Positions 11,600 through 22,582 of a stretch of DNA of 64,000 bases are shown here, one piece after another. The DNA is from Phocoena phocoena. Lineage: Eukaryota > Chordata > Mammalia > Artiodactyla > Phocoenidae. A program made the position numbers and the translations under genes. The notes under the pieces were generated by a model. That model searched no databases. It was not told the origin of the DNA and saw nothing but the letters and a program-made list of their open reading frames with translations. The DNA is taken from assembly GCF_963924675.1 (NCBI RefSeq), contig NC_089220.1:169680761-169744760 (forward strand), written 5' to 3'. The stretch's first letter is position 1; each line of letters opens with the position of its first letter.

Positions 11600-11766
11600 A
11601 GGCTTTGAAGTCAGAGACCTGGATTGGACCATGGCTCACAAACTGCTGTGGGGTCATGGCCAAGGAGCTTAATTCCTCAGAGAAATCAGTCTTTTTCTGT
11701 AAAATGGGTGTAATTCCACTGACCTTATGAATGTCGTGAAGATGAAATAAGAGAGTATGTGTAAAA
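11600..11766 (+). mobile_element. MIR SINE
   Basis: A GGGTCATGGCCAAGGAGCTT block, a TTTTTCTGTAAAATGGGTGT block and a GTCGTGAAGATGAAATAAGA block are in MIR order. Confidence 0.6.
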
Positions 11767-11781
11767 TGTAATTCGGTTTTT

Positions 11782-12109
11782 TTAAAAAATTTATTTTTAT
11801 TCTTGTTTTATTTATTTTTGGCTGTGTTGGGTCTTCGTTGCTGCGAGGGGGCTACTCTTCATTGCGGTGCACGGGCTTCTCATTGCGGTGGCTTTTCTTG
11901 TTGCGGAGCACAGGCTCTAGGCTGCGGGCTTCAGTAGACACGCGGGCTCGGTAGTTGTGGCTCATGGGCTCTAGAGCGCAGGCTCAGTAGTTGTGGCTCG
12001 CGGGCTTAGTTGCTCCATGGCGTGTGGGATCTTCCCAGACCAGGGATCGAACCCGTGTCCCCTGCATTGGCAGGCGGATTCTTAACCACTGCACCACCAG
12101 GGAAGCCCC
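11782..12109 (-). mobile_element. CHR-1 SINE
   Basis: This is a full-length CHR-1 SINE on the minus strand. It has the GGGCTTCCCTGGTGGTGCAG 5' end, a B-box region, several ACAACTACTGAG units and a GCAACGAAGACCCAACACAG end followed by an A/T-rich tail. The target duplication is TGTAATTCGGTTTTT (11767-11781) and TGTAATTCAGTTTTT (12110-12124), 14 of 15 bases identical. Confidence 0.95.
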
Positions 12110-12124
12110 TGTAATTCAGTTTTT

Positions 12125-12600
12125 GATGTATGATTATTACTTCATGCTTCTTAATTTCTTCCCCACTTTCTCTGCAACTCCCCCTCCACACCCACACCTC
12201 CATCAACATCCTGGTCTCATGTTGCCTTCCTTGGGGAGGACTTCCTGTGAGGCGTCATCACTGGGGAACATCTGGCCTTCACTGGGGGCGGGGCTGAGTT
12301 ACTCTGGGATGAGCCTCAATCCGGGTTGATTCATCCGTCCATCAGAACTCATCAAGCCCAATCCCTCAGGACCGTTTTAGCAGAGCCAGAGAAAGATCTC
12401 TTGGCACTTCATCTTCAGGACTTTCACTTTCTTAGTCAGAGAGTGGAGGGAAATATAAAACAGAGCAAAAGCAAAAATTAAACCCACTCTAATGCGTGCG
12501 AGGTGGGCTGCGGTGATACATTAGATCAGGAGGACCAAGTTGCCCCATTTGGGTCCCTGGAGACGGAACCTAACGCTGCGTTTACTGCATGCACTGACTA
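12125..12600. other. No recognised feature
   Basis: This stretch between the CHR-1 SINE and the Tigger-type element shows no recognisable repeat or exon. Confidence 0.45.
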
Positions 12601-12805
12601 CAGTCGGCCCTCTGTATCTGCAGGGGATCAGTTCCAGGACCCCCTGAGGAGACCGAAATCTGTGGATGCTCAAGTCCCTTAGTCGGTCCTACAGATCCGT
12701 GGGTTCCGCATCTGTGGAGTCAACAACCAGGATCACGTACTATGTTTACAACCCGTGGTTGGTTGAATCGGCGGATGCAGAGCCACGGATAGGGAGGGCC
12801 AACTG
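12601..12805 (+). mobile_element. Tigger/MER2-type non-autonomous DNA transposon
   Basis: The element starts CAGTCGGCCCTCTGTATCTG and ends in the inverted match AGGGAGGGCCAACTG. Inside are the TCAGTTCCAGGACCCCCTGA and TGTGGATGCTCAAGTCCCTT blocks of the Tigger group (Tc1/mariner superfamily, pogo branch). A TA precedes the left end, as expected for TA-targeting elements. The TA on the right has decayed to TG. At 205 bp it has no coding capacity. Confidence 0.8.
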
Positions 12806-13009
12806 TGCTGTCTTTTAGCATCTCTTACAAGATACATTCTAGGCTGACTTTTCGAACTGCTTGATTGAAGTGCCCTCCTGCTGAGCCAACAGCAACAGTG
12901 AGATCAAGGACTCTCCACTGTACTCTAAAAATGCATTCCTCCAAACGAGAGGTTCTAGAATGGGAAGCAGGAGGTCTGCGCGGAAACGTCAGCAGGGATG
13001 TTCTACGTT

Positions 13010-13135
13010 AGCAATAACCAGCCCTGGCGGCATGTGAGGACCACCTGGGAAGTCAAAGAAGCCACTGCCGCCTGAGTCCCACCCTAAAGAGGCGGGGCTT
13101 AATTGATCTGAGGGGGAGGGGAGGCCCAGGAATCA
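13010..13135 (+). mobile_element. MER5-like hAT fragment
   Basis: ACCACCTGGGAAGTC, CTGAGTCCCACCCTAAAGAG and an AATTGATCTGAGGGG block resemble the MER5 group of Charlie-type hAT MITEs. The termini are not clear. Confidence 0.45.
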
Positions 13136-13269
13136 TGGATTCTAACATGCAGCTGGGACTGAGCTGCTCTGAAGGGAGCAGTAGTGTGTTGGGGGTGAGA
13201 TTCTTCGTGATGTTATCAGAATTCCAACAGCTTTTAGCTTATAGGCCGCCTTCCCATAGATGTTTCCCC

Positions 13270-13400
13270 TGGATGCCGTGCAGAATTTATGGAGCACCCA
13301 TCGTGTGCTGGGCAGTGTGCAAGGTGTGAGGGTCCACGACGGGAAGCCACAGTCCCTGACCTGAAGGAGCTCACAGCGAAGCAGCCACAACTACACATCG
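13270..13400 (-). mobile_element. L2 3'-end fragment
   Basis: AATTTATGGAGCACCCATCG, GTGCTGGGCAGTGTGCAAGG and a CCTGACCTGAAGGAGCTCACA block are the reverse complement of the L2 3' end. Confidence 0.6.
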
Positions 13401-13454
13401 TTCACCTGTCTCACGCTGCGGGCTTCAGAGCCCTGATTCAGAAGCCATTCACCA

Positions 13455-13600
13455 TCCATGGGGTCTCAGGCAAGCTAAATGAACCTCTCAATAAAAACCA
13501 ATATCTCATCCACGTGTTGTGGGGATTAGAAGCCTTAGAACAGGTAAAGCCTTAGAACGGTGCCCAGCATCTAGTCAGGCGTTCAGTAATAAACACATCA
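13455..13600 (+). mobile_element. MIR SINE
   Basis: GGTCTCAGGCAAGCTAAATG, TGTTGTGGGGATTAGAAGCC and a CTTAGAACGGTGCCCAGCAT block are in MIR order. Confidence 0.6.
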
Positions 13601-13710
13601 TTGCAGTTAATCTTCTCAACAACTTATGAAGCAAGTACTATTGTTGACATGGTTCCTACAGGAAAGGTCACACAGCTATTACGTGCCACAGGTGGGCTTC
13701 AGACTCAGGC
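13601..13710 (-). mobile_element. MIR SINE, reverse copy
   Basis: A CTTATGAAGCAAGTACTATTG block, a GGAAAGGTCACACAGC block and a GGCTTCAGACTCAGGC block are the MIR core read backwards. The minisatellite next to it continues this sequence. Confidence 0.6.
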
Positions 13711-13829
13711 TCTAGACCCTCTGCATTGACTCTAGACTCTCTGCATTGACTCCAGACCCTCTGCATTGACTCCAGACCCTCTGCATTGACTCCAGACCCT
13801 CTGCATTGACTCTAGACCCTCTGCATTGA
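13711..13829. repeat. 20-bp minisatellite, six units
   Basis: Six head-to-tail copies start at 13711, 13731, 13751, 13771, 13791 and 13811 with an exact 20-bp period. The unit is TCTAGACCCTCTGCATTGAC, varying at only a few positions (TCT/TCC at the start, one CCT/TCT). The first unit continues the reverse MIR, so the array seems to have grown from the end of that SINE. Confidence 0.95.
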
Positions 13830-14149
13830 ACCATGAGACCGTAACTCCCCGCTTCTGATGCTGCTTGTGTGGAAGAAAGAATTAAACAAAACCCCCAAAC
13901 CAACCCACTACATGGAACACAACATGCAAGGGTTATAAAAGAAGCAGGGCCTGGCATGACTCAATCAAACTTGGACGAATGGTAACACATCTGAAGGTGT
14001 GTAAGACCCACAGGGGATGGACCTTGAAGGAAGATAACAGATCTTTGGGCCTTGTCACAAAGTTGGGATTTGATTCTACAGGCTAAGGGGGGTTATGTGA
14101 TCAGATGTGATCATTACAGTCAGGAACTGAAGAAAAAGGTAAAGCCCGC

Positions 14150-14240
14150 CCCCCTGCCCCGTATGTCTGGAGAGACCAAGGCTAGACAGATCACCCCAGG
14201 TCACAGAGCTAGCAAGGGGGAGAGTCCGCATTTAAACTGG
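14150..14240 (-). mobile_element. MIR-like fragment
   Basis: A CCCAGGTCACAGAGCTAGCAAG block is the conserved reverse-complement MIR core. The flanks are degraded. Confidence 0.45.
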
Positions 14241-14999
14241 GGGTGGACCGCCTGCTGAGTTGCCTTAAGCGCAGAGAGCTATCACTACCTGTCGGTGGGA
14301 AATGTTTAAACATCTCTACTTCCGTTTGGAAGAGAAACTGTAATTTCATGCCCTGTAGGCTACCCTAAATGTCCCGGCATTCTGCCTGGGTGATCAGTAG
14401 GCTGGGTGGTATCCTACAGCCAAGGTCTCAACATGCAGCCGGGAGCAGAACATTCCAGAAACGCCAGAGGGCACCACCCTGAGCAGGTCTGTCCAGGAAC
14501 CTTCTGTGCTTCCCGGAGGAACAGTGAGTGTGGGCGGAAGAGGCAAAAAAAATGGAGCAGCCTCTGACCCTAGCTGCAGGGACCTCCCCGCTTCTGGAAG
14601 CTGCTCCCGGCTACTCTCCTTTCCCGGGAATTGTTCAGTTGCAGGAGTGGCAGTGCTGTCATCTGTGTTTCCCATCTTTCTCCAGGGAGCACCCTCAGGG
14701 CAGCGGGCTAACTCTGGCCTCTTTCGGGGGGCAGGTCTAAGCAAAGATGGTCTGAACCCTCACCACGGGGTCTCAGAGCCTCTGAAGAACTCTCCCCTCC
14801 TCCCTTCCTCCTGAGTATCCAGTGGGTCAGAGAACGCTAAGCAGGGTTACTCTTTAATCCCATTTGTGCTTGGGAAGGCGTGTTGTACAGGTGGTGTTAA
14901 GCTCCTCTTTCTTTCTTTCTCCTAAAGAGGCTATGATGTGAAATTCTATGAGGAGAGAATTAGCAAAGACATTAAGAATTCCCTCACTAAGAAGGTTTT
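14241..14999. other. No recognised feature
   Basis: The stretch is moderately GC-rich. The two-strand open frames of 70-116 codons overlap each other at 14394-14814 and show no recognisable domain. No repeat is recognised. Confidence 0.45.
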
Positions 15000-15195
15000 T
15001 CAAGGTCCTACTGTAGAGCACAGGGAACTATATTCAATATCTTGTGATAAACCATGATGGAAAAGAATACGGAAAAGAATATATGTATGTGTGTGTGTAT
15101 ATATATATATATATAACTAAGTCACTGTGTTGTACAGCAGAAATCAACAACATTGTAAATCAACTACACTTCAATCAAATTTGTTTTTTAAAGAA
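15000..15195 (+). mobile_element. L1 3'-UTR fragment
   Basis: A GGTCCTACTGTAGAGCACAGG block, CTATATTCAATATCTTGTGA, TAAACCATGATGGAAAAGAA and a TTGTACAGCAGAAATCAACA block are the end of an artiodactyl/cetacean L1. It is strongly 5' truncated and holds a (GT)n(AT)n tract at 15081-15116. Confidence 0.85.
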
Positions 15196-15246
15196 GGTTT
15201 TGATCACCAACATGCTTTCCGAGAAGGTGGCAAGGTATCAAGGACA

Positions 15247-15413
15247 GTTTTTTTTTTTAATTGTGGTAAAACATACATAATACGAGACTTGCCATCTTAC
15301 CCACTTTTAAGTATATAGTTCAGAAGCATTGAGGACATCCGCTTTGTTAAGCAACCAATCCCCAGAACTCTTTTCATTTTGCAAAACTGAAACTCTAGCC
15401 CCATGAAACAAGG
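15247..15413 (-). mobile_element. Old L1 3' fragment
   Basis: TGTGGTAAAACATACATAAT, CTTTTAAGTATATAGTTCAG and the GCAACCAATCCCCAGAACTC block match, in reverse, the same L1 3' region seen at 2.4 kb. Confidence 0.7.
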
Positions 15414-15992
15414 CATCAAGTATACTGTGAAGGCGAGGGTTATTTTCAAAACTGAGTGGGTATGGCCTCAAAAGAGGGAAGGAGAAGAAGTACATACACT
15501 TACAGGTCTTTAACACCTTTAACACCTTTAACTCAGAATTCTATCATTTATCCCATTTCTATTGCCTGATCTTTCACTCCGGTGTTTCGTGAATACAACA
15601 TATTAAAAATGTTAAGGTACAAAGATAATAAACGTGGAAGTCTAGTTGTACAGAAAACACACTAATTCCCTAAGAATCCAACCTTAAGAGTATCTTTGTT
15701 TGTAGCCCCACCATAACTTTTCCAACAAGGGATACACACATTTCATACTGTTTAAACTGAATCTGAAAACTATGGAACTTAAAAATCATTCTATTTCAAA
15801 AGAGAAGTCCTGAAAGGAAACTCTTAGTGATTTGAGATGCTGTTTAGGTCCTCATGGCCTGAACTGGGGTGTGTGTCCTCTATGTGTCACTCAAAGCAGC
15901 ATGCTGTGTTCTCCACGCATTACAGATGCCATTTACATTTCATTTTTAATCAACACAGGACTGTGCAAAAGGTCTGCCTCTCAACTTATCTT
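15414..15992. other. No recognised feature
   Basis: AT-rich, with no recognised repeat or gene. AACACCTTTAACACCTTTAA near 15510 is a small tandem duplication. Confidence 0.45.
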
Positions 15993-16005
15993 TACCCGTT
16001 GCTTT

Positions 16006-16373
16006 TTAAAATATTTTTTTTAGTATTTATTTTATTTATTATTATTTATTTTTGGCCGCGTTGGGTCCTCATTGCTGTGCGCAAGCTTTCTCTAGTTGTG
16101 GTAAGCGGGGGCTACTCTTCATTGCAGTGCATGGCCTTCTCATTGCATGGCTTCTCTTGTTGCGGAGCACGGGCTCCAGGCGCATAGGCTTCAGTAGTTG
16201 TGGCGTGAGGGCTCAGTAGTTGTGGCTCATGGGCTCTAGAGTGCAGGCTCAGTAGTTGTGGCGCAAGGGCCCAGTTGCTCTGCGGCATGTGGGATCTTCC
16301 CGGATCAGGGCTCGAACTTGTGTCCCATGCTTTGTCAGGTGGATTCCCAACCACCGTGCCACCAGGGAAGCCC
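16006..16373 (-). mobile_element. CHR-1 SINE
   Basis: This is a full-length CHR-1 copy on the minus strand with a long T/A-rich tail (TTTATT units at its left end). The target duplication is TACCCGTTGCTTT at 15993-16005 and TACCCGTTTCTTT at 16374-16386, with one mismatch. The body carries three ACAACTACTGA-type units in reverse. Confidence 0.95.
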
Positions 16374-16386
16374 TACCCGTTTCTTT

Positions 16387-17113
16387 CTGAATAAATCACA
16401 ACCGTGACATTGAACAGCAAGCCACAGGAACAGTCAAACTTAGAACCTCCGCGGAGCCAGGACACAGCATGACACAGAACGGGAAGGGCACGTGGCATGC
16501 TGGGAATTGGGCCAGGTTAGATACATCATTTGGATTAAGTTTGTTTACAAAGCTCTCGACCATAAGCAAAGCTATACGGCCTGTTCACATACTGCATTCA
16601 ACCATGAGGAAAGATGCCCATGACCCTAAGCTTGGGGCATGACCTTTTGCATTTGGACTGCAAATAATTGCCTTTGTGTGAAAGTCAGAGGCATAAGTAA
16701 GAGGGGCATGTCTGAAATGAAGCTTTCATAACTCAACATTTTAAAAGTAACAGAACCCCGGCCATCTTTACTTGTGTTGGTTTCTTGTCTACACACTGGG
16801 AAGATGACAGGGAACTTTCTCAGGAGTTGAAGGCCTGATACCCATCCTACCCCTCGCCACTGGTGCCCTCCTTCAGCATTTGTTGCAGGTTCAGTTCCTG
16901 TTGAAATGCCCCGTTCCTGAGACTCTTTCTGCCCAGTCTTCCTGCCTTGGAGCAGATGAAGAAGTGAAACCCTCCACCCATGCTGGGGGTGCCCTAGAAA
17001 TTAGTGCGCCCAGTTTCCAGTCCCCACCAGCTTGCCAAGGCCAGGACAGCACCCTGTGTTGCATTCATGACCCAGAATACCCCAGCTTAGAGCCTGGGGG
17101 GAAAGACGTGGAG

Positions 17114-17117
<4 letters not shown>
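16387..17117. other. No recognised feature
   Basis: No gene or named repeat is recognised. It ends at a 29-base A run. I looked for a processed pseudogene ending in that A run but found no poly(A) signal and no convincing target duplication. Confidence 0.4.

Positions 17118-17146
<29 letters not shown>
17118..17146. repeat. Poly(A) run, 29 bases
   Basis: Uninterrupted A29. The retroposon it may have terminated, if any, is not identified. Confidence 0.95.
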
Positions 17147-17149
<3 letters not shown>

Positions 17150-17360
17150 TGCCTTTGCTTTTTACAGAACACTTAAAATTCCTTATGTGGTTTTCAGAGA
17201 GCCCAAGAGCATCCCGTGACGAGCTGATGGCCGGGCCACCCAGAGTCCACCTTATGCAGTCTCATGACCGACAACAGCTTCATCAGGAAGGGATACTGAG
17301 TATCTGGGGGTCTCTGGTGGGCTCAGGAAAGATGCTTACAGACCTAGCTAGACCTTTTGA

Positions 17361-17466
17361 TGGTTTTACAGATGTATGCACACACCAAAACGATCAAACT
17401 GTATACTTTATACTTTAAATATATGCAGTTTGATGTATGTCAATTATGTCTCAATAAAGCTGTTAA
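17361..17466 (+). mobile_element. L1 3' end
   Basis: GATCAAACTGTATACTTTAT, TGTATGTCAATTATGTCTCA and ATAAAGCTGTTAAAG form the extreme 3' end of an L1MA-like element, including its poly(A) signal. Confidence 0.65.
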
Positions 17467-18148
17467 AGATGCTTAGAAACTTTCTTTCTTTTAAAAAGAA
17501 AGATGGCACATGATTCAAACAGTAAAAGGCATCCACAGTGAAAAGTATGTAAAAGCAAGTCCCTCCCCCCAGCGCCGGGCCCCAGGGAGTTTTTAGACAG
17601 ATGCTCTGGTCACACACAGAAGTGGGTTCACAAGCCACGCCCACAGTGGACACACATAACGAGGAAAGAAGTTCTCTTCCCTGAGGACACGTAAGCTGGT
17701 CTGAAAAATACCAAGTATTGTGGGAGGAGAGCCAGTTCTCTTAAGAAACCAGTCTCTGGACACAAATTAGTTTAGTCTTCCCTAAAATATAACTCTGCCT
17801 GCGCACATGAGCTCAATCCCCTGTCCTCTTCTCCAGGAGGAAAAAAAATGGGGAGGAATCAAACTCTTTACCCCCAAGCCTCCTCTGAGCTCCTCTAAGC
17901 ATCAATGTTTGAATCATCACAGGCAACCAGGATTTGAAAGCCTGACATTAGAAAGAAAGCTTTCGAACAGACCGACGTCATCCATCAGGGCATATGGAAG
18001 ACTAAAGTGACGTGCCTGAAATTTCTCGTCCAGAGAATAGTCTTCAGGGTTACAAAGGACATCAATGGAAAAAGGAATGAGGCCCATGTATGACATACTT
18101 CCATGAAGGCTATTAAAAGGGGGTGATTTAAAGGCGTTGTAGAGACAG
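17467..18148. other. No recognised feature
   Basis: No gene or repeat is recognised between the L1 end and the next CHR-2 SINE. Confidence 0.45.
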
Positions 18149-18158
18149 CCAAGTGGCA

Positions 18159-18375
18159 TTTTTTTTTTTTTTTTTTTTTTTTTTGCCGTACGCGGGCCTC
18201 TCACTGCTGTGGCCTCTCCCGTTGCGGAGCACAGGCTCCGGACGTGCAGGCTCAGCGGCCACGGCTCACGGGCCCAGCCGCTCCGTGGCATGTGGGATCT
18301 TCCCGGACCGGGGCACGAACCCGTGTCCCCTGCATCGGCAGGCGGACTCCCAACCACTGCGCCACCAGGGAAGCT
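18159..18375 (-). mobile_element. CHR-2 SINE
   Basis: This is a complete CHR-2 SINE on the minus strand with a 26-base tail (18159-18184). The target duplication CCAAGTGGCA (18149-18158) is repeated as CCAAGTGGCT at 18376-18385. The long uniform tail suggests a fairly recent insertion. Confidence 0.95.
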
Positions 18376-18651
18376 CCAAGTGGCTTTTTAAGCCAAGAGG
18401 GCTAACATTTCTCCTCTTGGCTATACAGATCTCACTCTTACCTCTGGAATTCTTCTCTGGTGAGTTTCTCCTTAGTCCCATTTGGGCAAAGGGACACACA
18501 GACAATCAGATCCTTCCCTGTGAAGCCCATGTACACAGACAAGTGATCACCACACCACCATCTGCCCAAGACCAAAAAGTCCGGCTGCCAAAGGAGGGCC
18601 AGAGACAGAGGTCATCACAGCGGACTAGAAAGAAATATACTTTTCTTTCCT

Positions 18652-19062
18652 TCTTTTAATTTTTACTTTATATTATAGTTGATTTACAATATTGTGTTAG
18701 TTTCATGTATACAGCAAAGTGATTCAGTGATACATATATCTGTTCTTTTTCAGATTCTTTTCTCATATAGGTTATTACAGAATATTGAGTAGAGTTCCCT
18801 GTGCTCTACAGTAGTTATCTATTTTACATGCAGTAGTGCGTATATGTTAATCCCAAACTCCTAATTTCTCCCTCCCCCAACCTTTCCCCTTTCGTAACCA
18901 TAAGTCTGTGAGTCTGTTTCTGTTTTTTTTAGATAAGTTCATTTGTATCATTTTTTAGATTCTACACGTACGGGATATCATATGACATTGGTCTTCCTCT
19001 GTCTGACCTACTTCACTCAGTGCGATCATCTCTAGGTCCATCCGTGCTGCTGCACATGCTTT
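18652..19062 (-). mobile_element. L1 3' fragment
   Basis: GTTGATTTACAATATTGTGT, the CAGCAAAGTGATTCAG block, a GTTCCCTGTGCTCTACAGTA block and a TTCACTCAGTGCGATCATCT block are the reverse complement of an L1 3' UTR and ORF2 end. Confidence 0.85.
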
Positions 19063-19094
19063 CCTTTCCTTTTCAAAATACCTTCATTCAGCTG

Positions 19095-19270
19095 TCTAAG
19101 AGAGGGCTCTGATATCGGGCAAACTGGGGTCTGAGCCCAGTTGCTTCACTCCTGGAGCTGCGCGAACTTCGGCAATTTATTCAGGTCTGTGACTTGTTTC
19201 CTCAACCGTAGAGTGGAGATAAGAACAGTTTCTCCCAGAGTTGTCATGAAAATCGGCCAAAACATACAAA
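19095..19270 (+). mobile_element. MIR SINE
   Basis: GGGCTCTGATATCGGGCAAA, CTTCGGCAATTTATTCAGG, TTTCCTCAACCGTAGAGTGG and GTTGTCATGAAAATCGG are in MIR order. Confidence 0.65.
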
Positions 19271-19380
19271 TATATTTAGAAGTGTGCATGGCGTGTAAAT
19301 ATTCATGATGGTTATATATTTTTAGGTACTTTTTTATATACAGTTACATAGTCTTTATATATCCTTATTATTTTTATTCA

Positions 19381-19470
19381 CTGATTCAACGAATATCTAG
19401 AGAGCACCTACGATGGGCCTGGCATTACGTAGCTCAGCACGGAATTTTGTCTTTAAGGAATGGACATCAT
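19381..19470 (-). mobile_element. L2 3'-end fragment
   Basis: A GATTCAACGAATATCTAGAG block and GCACCTACGATGGGCCTGGC are the reverse complement of the L2 end. Confidence 0.5.
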
Positions 19471-19609
19471 TCTTTCTCGGAAGGAACTCTCGGGACATTC
19501 ATCCAACATTGTGGTGGCACCAGGTTCCTAAAGCACTCAAAACATTCTTGTCATCTTGTCATGATCTTGGCAGCTTTCCCGAGAAGGAAGAAGAGGTGGT
19601 ACAGACATC

Positions 19610-19690
19610 AGTACTTTTTGTTAGGAAAATTGAGGCACAGAAAGGCTGAGTGGCTTGCTCAGAGCTGACGCACGGGGCCCCGGTGGGGCT
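19610..19690 (-). mobile_element. MIR-like fragment
   Basis: TTGAGGCACAGAAAGGCTGA and GTGGCTTGCTCAGAGCTGAC resemble the reverse MIR core. Confidence 0.45.
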
Positions 19691-20960
19691 GAGACAGGAC
19701 ACGTCTGGACGTGGAGTCTGATGTAGCATTTTGCAGAGTGTTGTGAAAAGGAGTTCACGGTCTAAGATGGAGGGATTTTCATGGGGAGGGAGGCCTTGGA
19801 AGACTAGCTGACCAGGTGCCTTCACTGCAGGCTTCCTCAATGGTTTTAAACAGGCAAATGTGCCCATATCTCAGATGGAAAGGTACTGTGAGGCATTTCC
19901 CAAACTTCCTTGACACGGGACCCTCCCCTCATGGAGAACCTTCTGGGCTTTGTATTCCAGGGAGCACATTTGGGGGAATGCTGGTTCAGAGAATGGTTTC
20001 CTTAGAAGGGTGACTTTTTGAGAAAACCATCCCAAATTAGAAATACAAGTTTAAACCAATCAGTCTCCTTTCTCTCTCCCTGAATATGGTCACTAAGCTG
20101 GAAACTTCTCTCAAAGCACACTGGGCCGAGGCCAGCAAAGTTCAAGGGCCCCGTCACTCAGGTTCTGGAGTCCCAGCTGGGCTCTGAATCACTGCTTCTC
20201 CCATGACACGGGCCAGGAAGTCAAGAATTCCAGCCAAGACTCCTGACCTTGTTCAATGAAACTGTTTAGAGCCTTCCATGGATCACAGCAAGTCAGCGGT
20301 GGGGAACATACAACTGTTACAAAGGATCAGAGGGTCATATTTTCAGCCACAGTCTGTTGGAACGAGCAGCTTTTGAGTTTTTATCCTCTTGGGCAATATG
20401 ATTCTTCAAAGCTAATCTTGCCTCTGTGCTGGCATCATATAGATGCTCAGCCGGGGCTCTGACTCTGATGGTATAACCCTGCACTCACCGACAAGAAACT
20501 CAAAAGTGAGCTGCTTGCGTGCCCTCCTGCTTCCTTCTCGTCAAAGCCCAATTCCACTCCTCTTCTGCAAGGTGACCATCAATCCACGTGACTCCGCTCA
20601 CACCCAACCCCTGGGCATCTTCCGTTCACTCCCTCCCTCTCTTCCTTCTGTTTCATGTTCTGACAACATGAGAACAGCCAGGAATCTGTCTCTGGCCTCC
20701 ATGGTAACCTACCCAGTGAACACCTTTGAAGAGGGTGGAGAAGCGAAGCAGGCTTAACTCCCTCAGAAATCATCCCTCCTGTGAAAGACACGGCATAACT
20801 TTTCTTCTGTAGTCATTCCTCTATCCCAAACGTCATGGGAAAGAGACTCTGAATTCCCGTGCTCCATTTACGGTCTCCTTTCGGAAATTCATTTCTTCCT
20901 GATGCACTCCTTGGTTTAATGCATCGCTTACCCTCTGAATCGTTTTCTGTGTATCTGACT
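19691..20960. other. 1.3 kb without a recognised gene or repeat
   Basis: No identifiable feature. Open frames are short and contradictory between strands. Confidence 0.45.
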
Positions 20961-21035
20961 GCACTGGCATGATATTCTTTAGATTGTAAGCTCCCGGGAG
21001 GTGGGGACATTGCCTATTTCCCATTATTATCTGGT
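20961..21035 (+). mobile_element. L2-like 3' fragment
   Basis: A TAGATTGTAAGCTCCCGGGAG block followed by GTGGGGACATTGCCTATTTC resembles the L2 terminal region. Confidence 0.45.
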
Positions 21036-21427
21036 CTAAAAATACTGACCATGACAATGACATTGAAGAAAAGCCAGCTGATGAAGAATAAGATAAACAC
21101 AATGACGGACATAACTTTAGAGCCTGGCTGGAAAAACAGCCATTTCTGAAGACATTTTCAGGAGGTCACCTCAAAATGGTAAAGTATTTAGTCATCTAAC
21201 TGAACAGAAGATGAAGGAAATTATATTTATGAGGAAATACTTTTTGAATGACCCTCCTCGGTAATCATCTCAGCGAATAGGATTCCTGCCATGAAATGCC
21301 ACTATGATGATTCTAAGCAAGTCTGTAGAGGTTTTCATTGAGGTCCTGGTTCATTTGGCTTTAGGACACAATGAGCATTCTTCTCTCTTTTCTTTCTTCT
21401 TTAAGCTTTTTGGACACAGAGAACTTT
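21036..21427. other. No recognised feature
   Basis: AT-rich sequence without a recognisable gene or repeat. Confidence 0.45.
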
Positions 21428-21914
21428 AAAAAAAAATTCATTTTATTGAAGTATAGTTGATTTACAATGTTGTATTAATTTCCACTGTACAGAAAAGTGA
21501 TTCAGTTATACATATACATGTGTATAACATACCTATAGTTTTCATGTTCTTTTCCATTATGGTTTATCACGATACTGAATATAGTTCTGTGTGCTATACA
21601 GTAGGACCTTGTTGTGTATCCATTCTCTATGTAATAGTTTGCACCTGCTAATCCCAAACTCCCAATCCATCCTTCCCTCACCACCCCCGCCCCTTGGCAA
21701 CCACAAGTCTGTTCTCTATGTCTGTGAGTCTGTTTCTGTTTCACAGATAAGTTCATTTGTGTCTTATTTTAGATTCCACACATAAGTGACATCATACGGT
21801 ATTTGCCTTTTTCTTTCTTACTTCACTTAGAATGATAATCTCCAGGTTCATCCGTGTTGCTGCAAATGGCATTATTTCACTCTTTTTGATGGATGAGTAA
21901 TATTCCAGGGCATA

Positions 21915-21959
<45 letters not shown>

Positions 21960-22008
21960 CATCTTCTTTATCCATTCATCTGTCAATGGACATTGAGGTT
22001 GCTGAACA
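21428..22008 (-). mobile_element. L1 3' fragment
   Basis: Reverse complement of an L1 3' UTR and ORF2 C-terminus. Key blocks are TTTTATTGAAGTATAGTTGA, CCTTGGCAACCACAAGTCTG, a CTGTTTCTGTTTCACAGAT block, and TCCGTGTTGCTGCAAATGGC within the coding end. A (CA)n array has grown at 21917-21957 in the place where the ORF2 sequence normally reads TACATATATACAATGG. Confidence 0.9.
21917..21957. repeat. (CA)n microsatellite inside an L1
   Basis: About twenty CA units embedded in the L1 ORF2 end. Confidence 0.95.
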
Positions 22009-22582
22009 CTGAGAATTTAAGATTAAGCCTCATGTACTTTTCCAGAGTGCCCTGTGGTCATGTCAAAGATGGCTGCTTCAGTGGTCATCCAACCCAGACT
22101 CACATCACTGCTCAATGCACACAGTCACCTGGATCAGGAGCGGAAGGGGCCTTACCAGCTGACACCCATGTTTCACGGTGATTGAGATTAGGAAGTAGTG
22201 GACATCTACCACCAGAGCGCTGACTTGGGTCTGAGTTGGCAGGTGCTTACCCAGCTCTGACTCCCTCTGGAAAGCACTGAGTGTGAGGGCAACAGCTGCC
22301 TTCAGAGCCAGAACAGAGAGAAGCAGCCCCATGACACACCCACTCCCCAGAGACTCCCCCCAGGCAGCATGCCAGGGCAACCCTATAACAATGATGGTGT
22401 GAGGCCCACGTTCCCTAGGACGCCAGTGGTGAGCAGCTCTGCACACCTTTCTGCCTCACAACCGCCCTTAGAAGGATGGATCGTCATCCACTTTTATTTT
22501 CTTTTACTTACTTTCTTGAAAAAAAAAAAAGGCAGATTTAGATGCTAAGACTTAAAGTGGTCATTAGCTCAAGATTACTCTT
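22009..22582. other. No recognised feature
   Basis: No gene or repeat is identified apart from a short A run near 22519-22530. Confidence 0.45.

Noticed and set aside
13711..13829. CRISPR-like array
   Set aside because: The 20-bp units are directly adjacent with no spacers, in mammalian DNA. It is a minisatellite.
16680..17146. Possible processed pseudogene ending in the A29 run
   Set aside because: There is no AATAAA before the A run, no recognisable parent gene, and only a 9-base TTGCCTTTG match as a possible target duplication.
18153..18659. 168-codon plus-strand frame
   Set aside because: It starts in the T tail of a CHR-2 SINE and runs through its body, with no independent coding evidence.
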